DNA of 64,000 nt, taken from the IMG/VR virus record IMGVR_UViG_3300021379_000005, positions 62,001 to 126,000 of that record; one strand, 5' to 3'. The notes beneath the pieces are model-generated. The model was not told where the DNA came from, searched no databases, and was given only the letters and a program-made list of their open reading frames with translations. The stretch is from a virus. How positions within the stretch are numbered: position 1 is the first letter of the stretch; each line of letters starts with the position of its first letter. The position numbers were made by a program, and so were the translations under genes. Of this stretch, positions 34,753 through 41,328 are shown in pieces.

Positions 34753-34941
34753 CTATACTTCAATATCTTCTCTATATATACAAATTGCCTGACTGTCTGG
34801 TTTAAAATAACCATCACCTCTGCCAACTTTATACGATAATAATTCTCTATTGTCAAAGCATTCGTACATTGTTGGGTATGTTCCTTCCACTGTAGACGTT
34901 AGTTCGCCTTGAATGAAGACAATAAAAACTAAAGTCCACAT
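34753..34941 (-). CDS. Small exported protein, 62 residues
   Basis: The protein begins with a hydrophobic segment (MWTLVFIVFIQGE) like an uncleaved or short signal, then TYPTMYECFDNRELLS and a second Cys (AICIYRE). A GGAGA site precedes the ATG. The two-Cys layout is shared with the 80-residue protein at 46135, which may be a distant paralogue. Confidence 0.65.
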   Translation of the reverse strand: MWTLVFIVFIQGELTSTVEGTYPTMYECFDNRELLSYKVGRGDGYFKPDSQAICIYREDIEV

Positions 34942-34957
34942 AAGATTCTCCTCTAAT

Positions 34958-35031
34958 TGGCACAGGCGGACAGAATCGAACTGCCATCTTCAGTTTTGGA
35001 GACTGATGTGTTGCCACTACACCACACCCAT
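34958..35031 (-). tRNA. tRNA-Trp(CCA)
   Basis: The minus strand folds as a 74-base tRNA: acceptor ATGGGTG/CGCCTGT (several G-U pairs), anticodon stem TCAGT/ACTGA with loop CTCCAAA (anticodon CCA), T-stem GGCAG/CTGTC with loop TTCGATT, and an encoded CCA end. Confidence 0.85.
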
Positions 35032-35036
35032 ATTAA

Positions 35037-35112
35037 TGGTGCCGCTAGAGAGATTCGAACTCCCGACCTACTGATTACAAATCAGTTGCTCTACCAACTG
35101 AGCTACAGCGGC
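35037..35112 (-). tRNA. tRNA-Thr(TGT)
   Basis: A 76-base cloverleaf with acceptor GCCGCTG/TAGCGGC, D-arm AGCTCAGTTGGTAGAGC, anticodon stem ACTGA/TCAGT with loop TTTGTAA (anticodon TGT), T-loop TTCGAAT and encoded CCA. It lies six bases from tRNA-Trp, probably in one transcript. Confidence 0.93.
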
Positions 35113-35300
35113 GTATTTTCTATTTCACTTTCTCTTTTTTTAATCCATTCCTTTAATTCACATACCTTTTCAACATACATCATGTATGCTTCATACCATT
35201 CTGCATCTCCAGTAAGTATCCATTGTTGACTGCACTGATCGGCGTTCTGAACTAAATTCTTAATTATGTTTTGGTAATTGTCCCTAAACCCAAGTGACAT
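35103..35300 (-). CDS. Hypothetical helical protein, 65 residues
   Basis: The frame begins MSLGFRDNYQNIIKNLVQNA and is Trp/Tyr-rich (QQWILTGDAEWYEAYMMYVE). An AGGA site lies six bases before the ATG. Its last ten bases overlap the 5' end of tRNA-Thr, so the mRNA and tRNA share a transcript. Not recognised further. Confidence 0.68.
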   Translation of the reverse strand: MSLGFRDNYQNIIKNLVQNADQCSQQWILTGDAEWYEAYMMYVEKVCELKEWIKKRESEIENTPL

Positions 35301-35372
35301 AACTGTTCCTATTCTTTTAAAGTTAACTCCAACTTAATTAGAATGCATTTTCATAATATATAAATCCTTTTT

Positions 35373-35429
35373 CACTCCTCATCAAATTCACTTAATAGCC
35401 AGTGTAACTCAATGAGGAGTGATTGTCAA
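35373..35429 (-). promoter_or_regulatory. Sigma70-type promoter with a 10-bp inverted repeat
   Basis: TTGACA (35424-35429) and TACACT (35401-35406) lie 17 bases apart on the minus strand. A perfect inverted repeat (CACTCCTCAT at 35373-35382 and ATGAGGAGTG at 35412-35421) has one arm in the promoter spacer and the other in the early leader, so it could be an operator pair or a leader hairpin. Confidence 0.55.
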
Positions 35430-35441
35430 TAGGTAAATTTA

Positions 35442-35708
35442 TTATTTACCGTAACCCTCTGGGCGATAGTAGTATGACGTATCCTCACCAGAGAACATGT
35501 TCTGCATCGAACCTTCACCATCTGCATCAAAGTCTGCTTTGGTGTTTGCAGATGCAGAGAAGTTCATAGAGAAGGTTGCAACACCACGGCCTTCTGCGTC
35601 ACCGTTCATTGTAGATGATGCGCCACCAGACGAATTGCCATTACCATCATTGATAAATGCAAATGCAGAAGTCGAAGTCATTGCCAAAATTGCGATTAAA
35701 GTTTTCAT
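35442..35708 (-). CDS. Secreted Gly/Ser/Ala-rich protein, 88 residues
   Basis: The protein has a clean signal peptide (MKTLIAILAMTSTSAFA) and a mature chain of low complexity rich in Gly, Ser, Asn and Ala (GNGNSSGGASSTMNGDAEGR), ending SYYYRPEGYGK. I recall similar small exported proteins in marine T4-like phages. The function is unknown; a periplasmic or surface role is likely. Confidence 0.72.
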   Translation of the reverse strand: MKTLIAILAMTSTSAFAFINDGNGNSSGGASSTMNGDAEGRGVATFSMNFSASANTKADFDADGEGSMQNMFSGEDTSYYYRPEGYGK

Positions 35709-35846
35709 TGTATTTTCCTTGCACCAATTGGTGCGGTAGTGCTAATATATTAGTAAATGATTAATTACTAACAGATACTAGTATATATCAAAAAAGTATA
35801 AGAAATCAAGACTTTTTTGCACAGAAATTTTTTATGGGGTATAAGT

Positions 35847-36131
35847 TTATTTTATGTCGTATAATGTATACTCACATGTAAGTTCTTCGCCTGGCCAAAT
35901 ATCTCTAGTGGCAACAATAAAGAACCTACTATCTTTTCTAATCTTTACTATATTCGGCTCATCAGAGTGATTATAAAAAGCACCCAATGGAGTTCTTTGC
36001 AATTCTTCTCCCCAATAAAAATGTGACATTCCGATCTCTGTTCCTTCTTTGATCGGTTTTACACACCAAAGGCCAAGTCCATGTATACCTGATTTTTTTA
36101 TTGTTACTTCTTCTGGTAGAGGTTTATACAT
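35847..36131 (-). CDS. Minimal SET-domain protein
   Basis: The 94-residue protein shows the SET-domain pattern: IKKSGIHGLGLWCVKPIKEG, then GAFYNHSDEPNIVK (the NHS..PN motif) and ATRDIWPGEELTCEYTLYD (GEE(L/I)..Y motif). SET enzymes transfer methyl groups to lysines using S-adenosylmethionine. At 94 residues it lacks much of the usual insert region but keeps the key motifs. A target could be a host or virion protein. It lies just before tRNA-Asn. Confidence 0.8.
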   Translation of the reverse strand: MYKPLPEEVTIKKSGIHGLGLWCVKPIKEGTEIGMSHFYWGEELQRTPLGAFYNHSDEPNIVKIRKDSRFFIVATRDIWPGEELTCEYTLYDIK

Positions 36132-36152
36132 CTTGTGTCCTTACTGTTTATT

Positions 36153-36228
36153 TGGCTCCCAGAGAGGGGTTCGAACCCCCGACCCAATGATTAACAGTCA
36201 TTTGCTCTACCAACTGAGCTATCTGGGA
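36153..36228 (-). tRNA. tRNA-Asn(GTT)
   Basis: A 76-base cloverleaf: acceptor TCCCAGA/TCTGGGA, D-arm AGCTCAGTTGGTAGAGC, anticodon loop CTGTTAA (anticodon GTT), T-arm GGGGGTTCGAACCCCTC-type and an encoded CCA. Confidence 0.93.
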
Positions 36229-36240
36229 ATATTCCTAAAT

Positions 36241-36317
36241 TGGTCGGGGTAGCTGGATTCGAACCAACGACCCTCTGCTCCCAAAGCAGATGCGCTACCA
36301 GACTGCGCTATACCCCG
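36241..36317 (-). tRNA. tRNA-Pro(TGG)
   Basis: A 77-base cloverleaf: acceptor CGGGGTA/TACCCCG, anticodon stem TCTGC/GCAGA with loop TTTGGGA (anticodon TGG), T-loop TTCGAAT and an encoded CCA. Confidence 0.93.
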
Positions 36318-36326
36318 ATAAATTTT

Positions 36327-36400
36327 TGGAGCGGATGAGGGGAATCGAACCCCTGTCATTAGCTTGGAAGGCTAAGGTAATACCATTATACGACATCCGC
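36327..36400 (-). tRNA. tRNA-Gly(TCC)
   Basis: A 74-base cloverleaf: acceptor GCGGATG/CATCCGC, anticodon stem TTAGC/GCTAA with loop CTTCCAA (anticodon TCC), T-loop TTCGATT and an encoded CCA. Its 5' end touches the stop codon of the next gene upstream. Confidence 0.93.
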
Positions 36401-36604
36401 CTAAACTTCAACATCAACTTTACTAACTGGTTCGACTGTTCTAATCTTTCCAGTTTTGTCGTATGTTCTATAAACTTCTTCAACCCTAACAGAGTTTCCA
36501 AAGTCTTTATGCGTTACTACAATGTTATGAATCTTATCACCGACATTTAGTTGCCTAACATACTCACTCACAATTCTTACTGGTGGTACTGGTGATACTT
36601 GCAT
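36401..36604 (-). CDS. Hypothetical beta-type protein, 67 residues
   Basis: The frame begins MQVSPVPPVRIVSEYVRQLN and continues with alternating strands (VGDKIHNIVVTHKDFGNSVR). A GGAG site precedes the ATG at 36604. Its stop is immediately followed by tRNA-Gly, so RNase P processing would trim the mRNA end. Not recognised. Confidence 0.65.
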   Translation of the reverse strand: MQVSPVPPVRIVSEYVRQLNVGDKIHNIVVTHKDFGNSVRVEEVYRTYDKTGKIRTVEPVSKVDVEV

Positions 36605-36690
36605 TATAGTAACTCCGAATAAAAGGGACAGTAGGTGTTTTTACTTTTAGCAGTTTGAGGGGTTACAGGCCGCTTTATTTTCTTATACAT
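36604..36690 (-). CDS. 28-residue basic miniprotein
   Basis: The frame MYKKIKRPVTPQTAKSKNTY then CPFYSELL has an AGGAAGAGG site upstream and its stop overlaps the next ATG (TAATG), which suggests coupling. The same reading frame is open, apart from two stops, for about 120 bases upstream. Confidence 0.5.
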   Translation of the reverse strand: MYKKIKRPVTPQTAKSKNTYCPFYSELL

Positions 36691-36849
36691 TAGTCGCCTC
36701 TTCCTACTGTCCGCCCCTGTTTAATCTTGTTGGTTTCTAGTGAGGGATTTCCAACTTCCCACCTGAGTCTTCTATTTAGTGTCGTTTTCAGGCTTAACCG
36801 TGTTTTTACTCACTCGACAAATCGAGCGTCCGACTCGCCCGATATTAAT
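36691..36849 (-). other. Spacer between tRNA-Arg and the miniprotein; no clear gene
   Basis: This stretch has no confident gene. It holds a small hairpin (CTCGA-CAAA-TCGAG, 36810-36823) and one arm of a 10-bp inverted repeat (CCTACTGTCC here, GGACAGTAGG near 36628). A frame starting at GTG near 36815 reads through TAG and TAA stops in phase with the 28-residue miniprotein. An unrecognised RNA is possible. Confidence 0.4.
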
Positions 36850-36926
36850 TGGCCTGCCCTGTAGGATTCGAACCTACGACCCACAGCTTAGAAGGCTGTT
36901 GCTCTATCCAGCTGAGCTAAGGGCAG
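36850..36926 (-). tRNA. tRNA-Arg(TCT)
   Basis: A 77-base cloverleaf: acceptor CTGCCCT/AGGGCAG, D-arm AGCTCAGCTGGATAGAGC, anticodon stem ACAGC/GCTGT with loop CTTCTAA (anticodon TCT), T-loop TTCGAAT and an encoded CCA. It is the first tRNA of the cluster in the direction of transcription. Confidence 0.93.
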
Positions 36927-36962
36927 ATTTCTATGTTTCATAAAATAGTCATTACAAGTATT

Positions 36963-36991
36963 AATGTACCATATATGAAACATATTGTCAA
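36963..36991 (-). promoter_or_regulatory. Sigma70-type promoter for the tRNA cluster
   Basis: TTGACA and TACATT lie 17 bases apart on the minus strand, about 37 bases before tRNA-Arg. It could drive tRNA-Arg and the genes and tRNAs downstream. Confidence 0.65.
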
Positions 36992-36998
36992 TATATTT

Positions 36999-37190
36999 TT
37001 AATTTTTTTCCCTTAACTTTATCCATTCTTCATGAACTCTAAGTTGATGCTCAAGTTCATAAACTGTTTCTTCTAATAGAACAACCTTTTTAAAAAGATG
37101 TTTAATAAGTTCTCTATCAGAGATACCAAACATTTTTGCTTCATCATCGTTAATACGAATATCTGAAACTTCACTTTCTAAAAAATTCAT
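36999..37190 (-). CDS. Small coiled-coil protein, 63 residues
   Basis: The chain is acidic then helical (ELIKHLFKKVVLLEETVYEL, EHQLRVHEEW), forming a likely coiled coil. Its start overlaps the stop of the 74-residue gene by one base. Part of a run of tightly packed small genes. Unknown function. Confidence 0.65.
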   Translation of the reverse strand: MNFLESEVSDIRINDDEAKMFGISDRELIKHLFKKVVLLEETVYELEHQLRVHEEWIKLREKN

Positions 37191-37414
37191 TACACACCAA
37201 GAATTCTGGCAACATCATTGTGTCCAGTTTGAATTCTTCCCCCATCACGCAACCAATCTTCTACCTGTCCAAAGTAGAATGCAGCATCTTCTTCTCCACG
37301 CTCTTCTAAAAGAACCTTTGCATTTTTGCAGAAAGTAGTTAAAGACATTGCATCTATTTTACTACTATCATTCATTGCAGCTGGTTTCCAGTTTCCTCTT
37401 CGCTGATTACTCAT
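37190..37414 (-). CDS. Hypothetical protein, 74 residues
   Basis: The frame starts MSNQRRGNWKPAAMNDSSKI and has a helical middle (FCKNAKVLLEERGEEDAAFY, FGQVEDWLRDGG). Start and stop overlap those of its neighbours by one to four bases. Not recognised. Confidence 0.65.
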   Translation of the reverse strand: MSNQRRGNWKPAAMNDSSKIDAMSLTTFCKNAKVLLEERGEEDAAFYFGQVEDWLRDGGRIQTGHNDVARILGV

Positions 37415-37674
37415 TTTCTACTCCCAATTATTTTGAGTTTCATGTCATCACTTCTAACGAAGGCATTTAAAACAAATCGTCCAGTCTCATTAACTGCATA
37501 AATCAATACACTGCGGAAACTATTTTCTTTATGAATTTCATATGCCATTTTTATAGCATCTTCAAAAGTTTTTGTTTCCCCGACTTGTTTTGTTGAGGTT
37601 TGAGGTTTAAATGCTATAATACTATAACTTACTGCATTTAATCTAATATCTTCCTCATACTCATCCAAATCCAT
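37411..37674 (-). CDS. Hypothetical protein, 87 residues
   Basis: Acidic start (MDLDEYEEDIRLNAVSYSII) followed by an alternating beta/helix pattern (ETKTFEDAIKMAYEIHKENS, FRSVLIYAV), compatible with a small alpha/beta fold. It lies directly after the 67-residue gene. Unknown function. Confidence 0.65.
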   Translation of the reverse strand: MDLDEYEEDIRLNAVSYSIIAFKPQTSTKQVGETKTFEDAIKMAYEIHKENSFRSVLIYAVNETGRFVLNAFVRSDDMKLKIIGSRK

Positions 37675-37878
37675 CTAAGTTCCTTTCTTGAAGAAATTTA
37701 AATTGGCGAAATACATATGTTCATACCTATTCCACTCTTCATCAAAAATTGTTTCCAACTTTTCTCTAGAAATCTTTTCATATGCAGACTCAAAAAACTG
37801 TTTCTTTGCAGAATCATAATCAAGTCCAACAGAATACAGTCTACCTATATTATTTTTTACTTCAGAAATTTGTGACAT
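37675..37878 (-). CDS. Hypothetical helical protein, 67 residues
   Basis: A helical protein (LYSVGLDYDSAKKQFFESAY, EKISREKLETIFDEEWNRYE) packed one base from both neighbours. Not recognised. Confidence 0.65.
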   Translation of the reverse strand: MSQISEVKNNIGRLYSVGLDYDSAKKQFFESAYEKISREKLETIFDEEWNRYEHMYFANLNFFKKGT

Positions 37879-37879
37879 T

Positions 37880-38179
37880 TTAACTCTCCATCAAATTGAC
37901 TTGAACAGGAATTTCTTTTGTAATGGTATGAAGTTTTTTTATGATCGTATCAACTTCATCTTCTGTCAAGTATCCCTTAACATCATCTTCAACAATGCCA
38001 GGCAAATTTGCAAATTCTCCATTGATGAATACTGCGATTTCATAAGGGGCATTCTTGGAACCATATGCACCTTCACCACTGACAACACTCAGTTGATGAT
38101 GCTCACCAAAAGACAATAATGAATGGAAACCGCCAGGCATATAGTCCTTTTCAATCATTTTAAAATCTGCAAGTTTCAT
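37880..38179 (-). CDS. Hypothetical protein, 99 residues
   Basis: Start 38179 (MKLADFKMIEKDYMPGGFHS) was chosen because the frame upstream overlaps the previous gene. The protein has a beta-type core (HHQLSVVSGEGAYGSKNAPY, EIAVFINGEF) and a helical C-terminus (EDEVDTIIKKLHTITKE). Unknown function, probably cytoplasmic. Confidence 0.65.
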   Translation of the reverse strand: MKLADFKMIEKDYMPGGFHSLLSFGEHHQLSVVSGEGAYGSKNAPYEIAVFINGEFANLPGIVEDDVKGYLTEDEVDTIIKKLHTITKEIPVQVNLMES

Positions 38180-38180
38180 T

Positions 38181-38387
38181 TTAAATAGTCCACTTCCTTT
38201 GTTCTTCAAAAGCGATTTGTGCCGCTTGATAGTAATCACGATCTTCATCGTTCATGTGACTGAAGTAAAGTCCAACTTTATCCAGTTCAATCATAAACTC
38301 TTCTGGTGACTCAATATGTCTCTGACTCTCTAAACTCTCTTGTACAGTATCCATGAGGGTTTTTATTTTTTCTTGTATTTTCGACAT
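38181..38387 (-). CDS. Hypothetical helical protein, 68 residues
   Basis: The chain is mostly helical (KIQEKIKTLMDTVQESLESQ, YYQAAQIAFEEQRKW). An AGGAGA site precedes the ATG. It is first in the local run before a short gap. Not recognised. Confidence 0.65.
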   Translation of the reverse strand: MSKIQEKIKTLMDTVQESLESQRHIESPEEFMIELDKVGLYFSHMNDEDRDYYQAAQIAFEEQRKWTI

Positions 38388-38446
38388 TTATAATTCTCCT
38401 TAACTATAATACTTAGTCGAAAAAACCAAAAATGTAAAGTAACATT

Positions 38447-38587
38447 CTACATTTCTCCAATTTCAAATGACCAATATTTACCATCAGATTTAAGTTTTGC
38501 AACAACATCTAATGCCTGTTCTTCCGTTAGTGCTTCCCAACGGAATTTTTCTTCACCGAATCTTTCTTTCACTTCAACAAAAAACAT
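38447..38587 (-). CDS. Hypothetical protein, 46 residues
   Basis: The frame MFFVEVKERFGEEKFRWEAL then TEEQALDVVAKLKSDGKYWS and FEIGEM starts inside the last codons of the 82-residue gene (overlap 38574-38587). A compact beta-alpha fold is plausible. Support is codon pattern and overlap. Confidence 0.55.
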   Translation of the reverse strand: MFFVEVKERFGEEKFRWEALTEEQALDVVAKLKSDGKYWSFEIGEM

Positions 38588-38822
38588 CTAAGTACTCCTG
38601 ATTACTAGTTTCCAAAACTACGATGTGTCCAAAATTCTCTTCAAATACTTTAAGGAGATTGAGATAATCTCCAGATTTCATATCTTGTATGATAGACTCC
38701 GAATCTACACCACATATAGAGGCAAGTTTTTCTGCGATACCAAAAAGAACAAATGCATTCCCTTGGGGGCCATCCAAATCGATATGAATTTTTTCATTGT
38801 ATTTTTTTGTACGAACTGCCAT
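38574..38822 (-). CDS. Hypothetical protein, 82 residues
   Basis: An alpha/beta protein (NAFVLFGIAEKLASICGVDS, ESIIQDMKSGDYLNLLKVFE) three bases downstream of the 140-residue gene. The GNAFVLFGIAEKLA segment recalls a small conserved phage family, but no function is known. Confidence 0.68.
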   Translation of the reverse strand: MAVRTKKYNEKIHIDLDGPQGNAFVLFGIAEKLASICGVDSESIIQDMKSGDYLNLLKVFEENFGHIVVLETSNQEYLDVFC

Positions 38823-38825
38823 GAA

Positions 38826-39248
38826 TTATGCCGCCTCTTCTAGAGCCGTGCAAACATAAGGTTTATCCCACTTACCCACATTGATATCCAAGTAGTATGC
38901 AATATCAAAATAGTCAATCTGGGCATCTGTGTTGTTATACCAACCAGTACCTTTCATTGCAGCAATAAGTTCTTCTAGAAACTCTTGCGCTTCACCGTAG
39001 TGTTCGGGATAGTAGGTATTGACTTGAATATATCCTTCACTTGGATAATAACGGCCATTGCGGCGTTCTGCGATCTCTTTGTTTTTAGCATTTGCCATAC
39101 CAATAAAATCAGCAACACCTTCTTTAATGTTCACAACAAGAGAACTATGATTGTCCACTGCAATCGAACCCTTATAACCGTACTTCTTAAGAACGGATTT
39201 GATCGCAGGGGCGAGTGATTTTTTCATTTCTTGGGAAACATATGCCAT
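38826..39248 (-). CDS. Conserved phage protein, 140 residues
   Basis: The protein starts MAYVSQEMKKSLAPAIKSVL KKYG-like and contains SIAVDNHSSLVVNIKEGVAD and YIQVNTYYPEHY. I recognise this pattern as a protein conserved in many large phages, but no function is established. It has its own sigma70-like promoter and heads a run of small genes. Confidence 0.78.
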   Translation of the reverse strand: MAYVSQEMKKSLAPAIKSVLKKYGYKGSIAVDNHSSLVVNIKEGVADFIGMANAKNKEIAERRNGRYYPSEGYIQVNTYYPEHYGEAQEFLEELIAAMKGTGWYNNTDAQIDYFDIAYYLDINVGKWDKPYVCTALEEAA

Positions 39249-39289
39249 AATTTAGATCCTCATCACTGTTTTCATCAACTTACATATAT

Positions 39290-39318
39290 AATATAATACT
39301 TTTTGGGGTGTTTGTCAA
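39290..39318 (-). promoter_or_regulatory. Sigma70-type promoter
   Basis: TTGACA and TATATT with a 17-base spacer on the minus strand, 42 bases before the 140-residue gene. The -35 box touches the end of the 112-residue gene. Confidence 0.72.
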
Positions 39319-39653
39319 GCCCTAAAGAAGAATTTTTTACATATTTCGTCAATTTTTTCCTTGCCCAATTCCCATTCGTAGAGATAATTCTCTAATTTTC
39401 TATAACAATATGCATCCGATTGAAGATCAAACGGTTCCGCATCGTTTTTTTCTACTTGATACATGGTTCTGAGGGCGGGGATCCAACTACAATCGTAAAT
39501 CATCATAGCTTGTTTTAGAGCAGACTTGAAGGCACTAAGTTTTTCTTTATAATATTCTTCATAATACGCTTCAATGTCGGGTTCTGGATAATCTGGCTCA
39601 TCCCAAAGTCCATCTTCCATCAAACCAACAACATAATTACCCATCTTCGACAT
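39315..39653 (-). CDS. Hypothetical protein, 112 residues
   Basis: An acidic, aromatic-rich protein (EPDYPEPDIEAYYEEYYKEK, YDCSWIPALRTMYQVEKN), with a basic C-terminus. It has its own promoter at 39685-39713. Not recognised. Confidence 0.68.
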   Translation of the reverse strand: MSKMGNYVVGLMEDGLWDEPDYPEPDIEAYYEEYYKEKLSAFKSALKQAMMIYDCSWIPALRTMYQVEKNDAEPFDLQSDAYCYRKLENYLYEWELGKEKIDEICKKFFFRA

Positions 39654-39684
39654 TTTTTCACCTCATCTGTTCACTATATTTTAT

Positions 39685-39713
39685 ATAATACAGTAAAATT
39701 ACGATAAAGTCAA
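39685..39713 (-). promoter_or_regulatory. Sigma70-type promoter
   Basis: TTGACT and TATTAT with a 17-base spacer on the minus strand, about 32 bases before the 112-residue gene. Confidence 0.68.
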
Positions 39714-39729
39714 GAATATTTTACAATTT

Positions 39730-39939
39730 TTAGTAATCGGCCAAGTATTTTGACCAGTGTTCACTCCAAAGGTCTGCAATAAAGTCATCAATTTCTTCTT
39801 GACTCCAGTGTTCGACAAGTTCTTTAGATTTCATACACTCATTTTTTGCATGTTCTAAACTTTCAGACTCCTGTACAGTCTGAATTACAATTTCTTCAAA
39901 CGCTTCTTCTTGCTGGCATTGACGTTCAGCCAAATACAT
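39730..39939 (-). CDS. Small acidic helical protein, 69 residues
   Basis: The chain is very Glu/Gln-rich (AERQCQQEEAFEEIVIQTVQ, VEHWSQEEIDDFIADLWSEH). It lies four bases after the SprT-like gene and is probably co-translated with it. Unknown function. Confidence 0.65.
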   Translation of the reverse strand: MYLAERQCQQEEAFEEIVIQTVQESESLEHAKNECMKSKELVEHWSQEEIDDFIADLWSEHWSKYLADY

Positions 39940-39943
39940 TCGG

Positions 39944-40396
39944 TTAGACTCCTAAGAATTTCCATCCATGAATATTAATAAATGATTCTGATAGTTGTTT
40001 TTCTAATGAAAACGCTTCAATTTCCCATGGACGTTCTTCATATTTAGTTTCTGAGGGTATTTGACCACCCTTCCACAACTGATGTTTGATTGAGTGTTGT
40101 ATTAATTCTTTACGAACATACTGTTTTACATGAACCATCTCATGTAAAATTGTCTCAACAAAGTCTTTTGCAGGCAATTTGGAATCAACACGAACAATAT
40201 ACCAACGATCATCATCGTCAATACAATCGCCCCAGATACCTTCTTTACCATTTAAGTTTGGAATGAGTTCGACTTCGACAACAACGTTTCTGTGTCGAGG
40301 AAATAAAATACTTTTAGCGAAAGTTACTACTAACTCCGCCAGTTTTCTTTTATTTTTAGTGGAACCTTTGACATAGAGTTCTTCAAAATCTACCAT
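39944..40396 (-). CDS. SprT-like metallopeptidase, copy 1
   Basis: The 150-residue protein has an HExxH zinc motif (ETILHEMVHVKQYVRKEL) and the downstream RPWEIEAFSLEKQL segment, typical of SprT/WSS1-type or phage minor metallopeptidases. A second gene at 44669 shares both segments. The role may be proteolysis of a DNA-protein crosslink or of a host protein (inference). It has its own promoter. Confidence 0.78.
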   Translation of the reverse strand: MVDFEELYVKGSTKNKRKLAELVVTFAKSILFPRHRNVVVEVELIPNLNGKEGIWGDCIDDDDRWYIVRVDSKLPAKDFVETILHEMVHVKQYVRKELIQHSIKHQLWKGGQIPSETKYEERPWEIEAFSLEKQLSESFINIHGWKFLGV

Positions 40397-40425
40397 AACA
40401 ACCTCTAACTGTTCCCTATACTATT

Positions 40426-40454
40426 AATATAGGTACTCCACATACAAATGTCAA
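40426..40454 (-). promoter_or_regulatory. Sigma70-type promoter
   Basis: TTGACA and TATATT with a 17-base spacer on the minus strand, 30 bases before the SprT-like gene. Confidence 0.72.
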
Positions 40455-40462
40455 GCTCTATT

Positions 40463-40678
40463 TTAAGATTTTTTATATTTTTTATCGGGGTTATTTGTTA
40501 ATTCTTTAACTATTTTATGAAACTCGACTGAATCTTCTGGAATTACTTTTTCCATTGAGTTTAATAAGACGGTTGCTCCCATACAAAAACCTTCAAAGTG
40601 TGCCTTTTTCCAAGTTCTTGTAAGTGCGACTACAAAGAATATCCCGATGGTGATAATCATCCACCATTCTAGATACAT
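40463..40678 (-). CDS. Single-helix membrane protein, 71 residues
   Basis: One N-terminal membrane helix (MYLEWWMIITIGIFFVVALT) is followed by a soluble, basic tail. AAGGA ribosome-binding site. Unknown function. Confidence 0.65.
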   Translation of the reverse strand: MYLEWWMIITIGIFFVVALTRTWKKAHFEGFCMGATVLLNSMEKVIPEDSVEFHKIVKELTNNPDKKYKKS

Positions 40679-40690
40679 TTGATATCCTTT

Positions 40691-40903
40691 TTAATTATAT
40701 TTACTAAAGTAATCATCTATGTATGATGGAATTACTTCTAAAACTGAATCTATTCTAGTTTCTTGATATGTTCTAACTTTCAAACCAATTTGTGTTATAA
40801 TATATTCAAGATACTCTATACGTTCATTGTGTTCGTTATGTTTAAGGGGCAATGGTGGGTCACTAAACAATTCTAACTGTACTTCATGCATATTATTCTC
40901 CAT
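40691..40903 (-). CDS. Hypothetical protein, 70 residues
   Basis: The frame has a Pro-rich start (LFSDPPLPLKHNEHNERIEY) and a helical part (LEYIITQIGLKVRTYQETRI). A GGAGAATAAT stretch precedes the ATG. Not recognised. Confidence 0.62.
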   Translation of the reverse strand: MENNMHEVQLELFSDPPLPLKHNEHNERIEYLEYIITQIGLKVRTYQETRIDSVLEVIPSYIDDYFSKYN

Positions 40904-40920
40904 TTTTTATTTTTTATTTT

Positions 40921-41124
40921 TTAAGAATATGCCTTCTCTAGAACCCAAGTCATTGCAGTTTCCCAACCATCTCTCCATGCCTGTTTTCGAAAATCATCAT
41001 CCGTCCAAGGACAATGTTCAAATCCAAGTCCTTCACGGCATGCTAATGCGCCTTGTTGGAATGCTTCTCTGTATTTCACAATAGTTCTTTTATTATGAAA
41101 TAAATTTTCTTCTAACTTTTCCAT
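40921..41124 (-). CDS. RMF-like protein (ribosome modulation factor family)
   Basis: From the ATG at 41124 the 67-residue chain is MEKLEENLFHNKRTIVKYRE then AFQQGALACREGLGFEHCPW, then RKQAWRDGWETAM. The pattern G-x(3)-C-x(2)-G-x(4)-CP-x(6-8)-W-x(2)-GW-x(2)-AM matches the RMF/CrpP family. E. coli RMF pairs ribosomes into inactive 100S dimers. In a phage it could hold back or protect ribosomes. An upstream GTG (41166) has no ribosome-binding site and overlaps the previous gene, so I prefer 41124. Confidence 0.65.
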   Translation of the reverse strand: MEKLEENLFHNKRTIVKYREAFQQGALACREGLGFEHCPWTDDDFRKQAWRDGWETAMTWVLEKAYS

Positions 41125-41309
41125 GATGAAAGTTTCGATAAATTTACTACAACTCCAGTGTTCCACTTTTTAGCTTCAATCAGAGCATCTTCTTTATTGT
41201 CAAACGTTAAGACGGAATCAGCTGTCGTCCAACTATTTCCTTTTTGTTTCCTAACATATTCATATTCGCCCTCATCGATTTCGATTTGGACTCCATATAG
41301 TATATCCAT
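41112..41309 (-). CDS. Hypothetical protein, 65 residues
   Basis: A small alpha/beta protein (MDILYGVQIEIDEGEYEYVR, TFDNKEDALIEAKKWN) with an AAGGA site. It overlaps the RMF-like gene start by 13 bases. Not recognised. Confidence 0.65.
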   Translation of the reverse strand: MDILYGVQIEIDEGEYEYVRKQKGNSWTTADSVLTFDNKEDALIEAKKWNTGVVVNLSKLSSWKS

Positions 41310-41328
41310 ATTTAGTTCCTTTCAAAAA

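Noticed and set aside
34957-35229. Plus-strand 90-residue frame
   Set aside because: It covers two tRNA genes on the minus strand; the frame is the complement of the tRNAs.
36049-36550. Plus-strand frames over the Asn, Pro and Gly tRNAs
   Set aside because: They are complements of tRNA genes and the SET and 67-residue genes, with no start signals.
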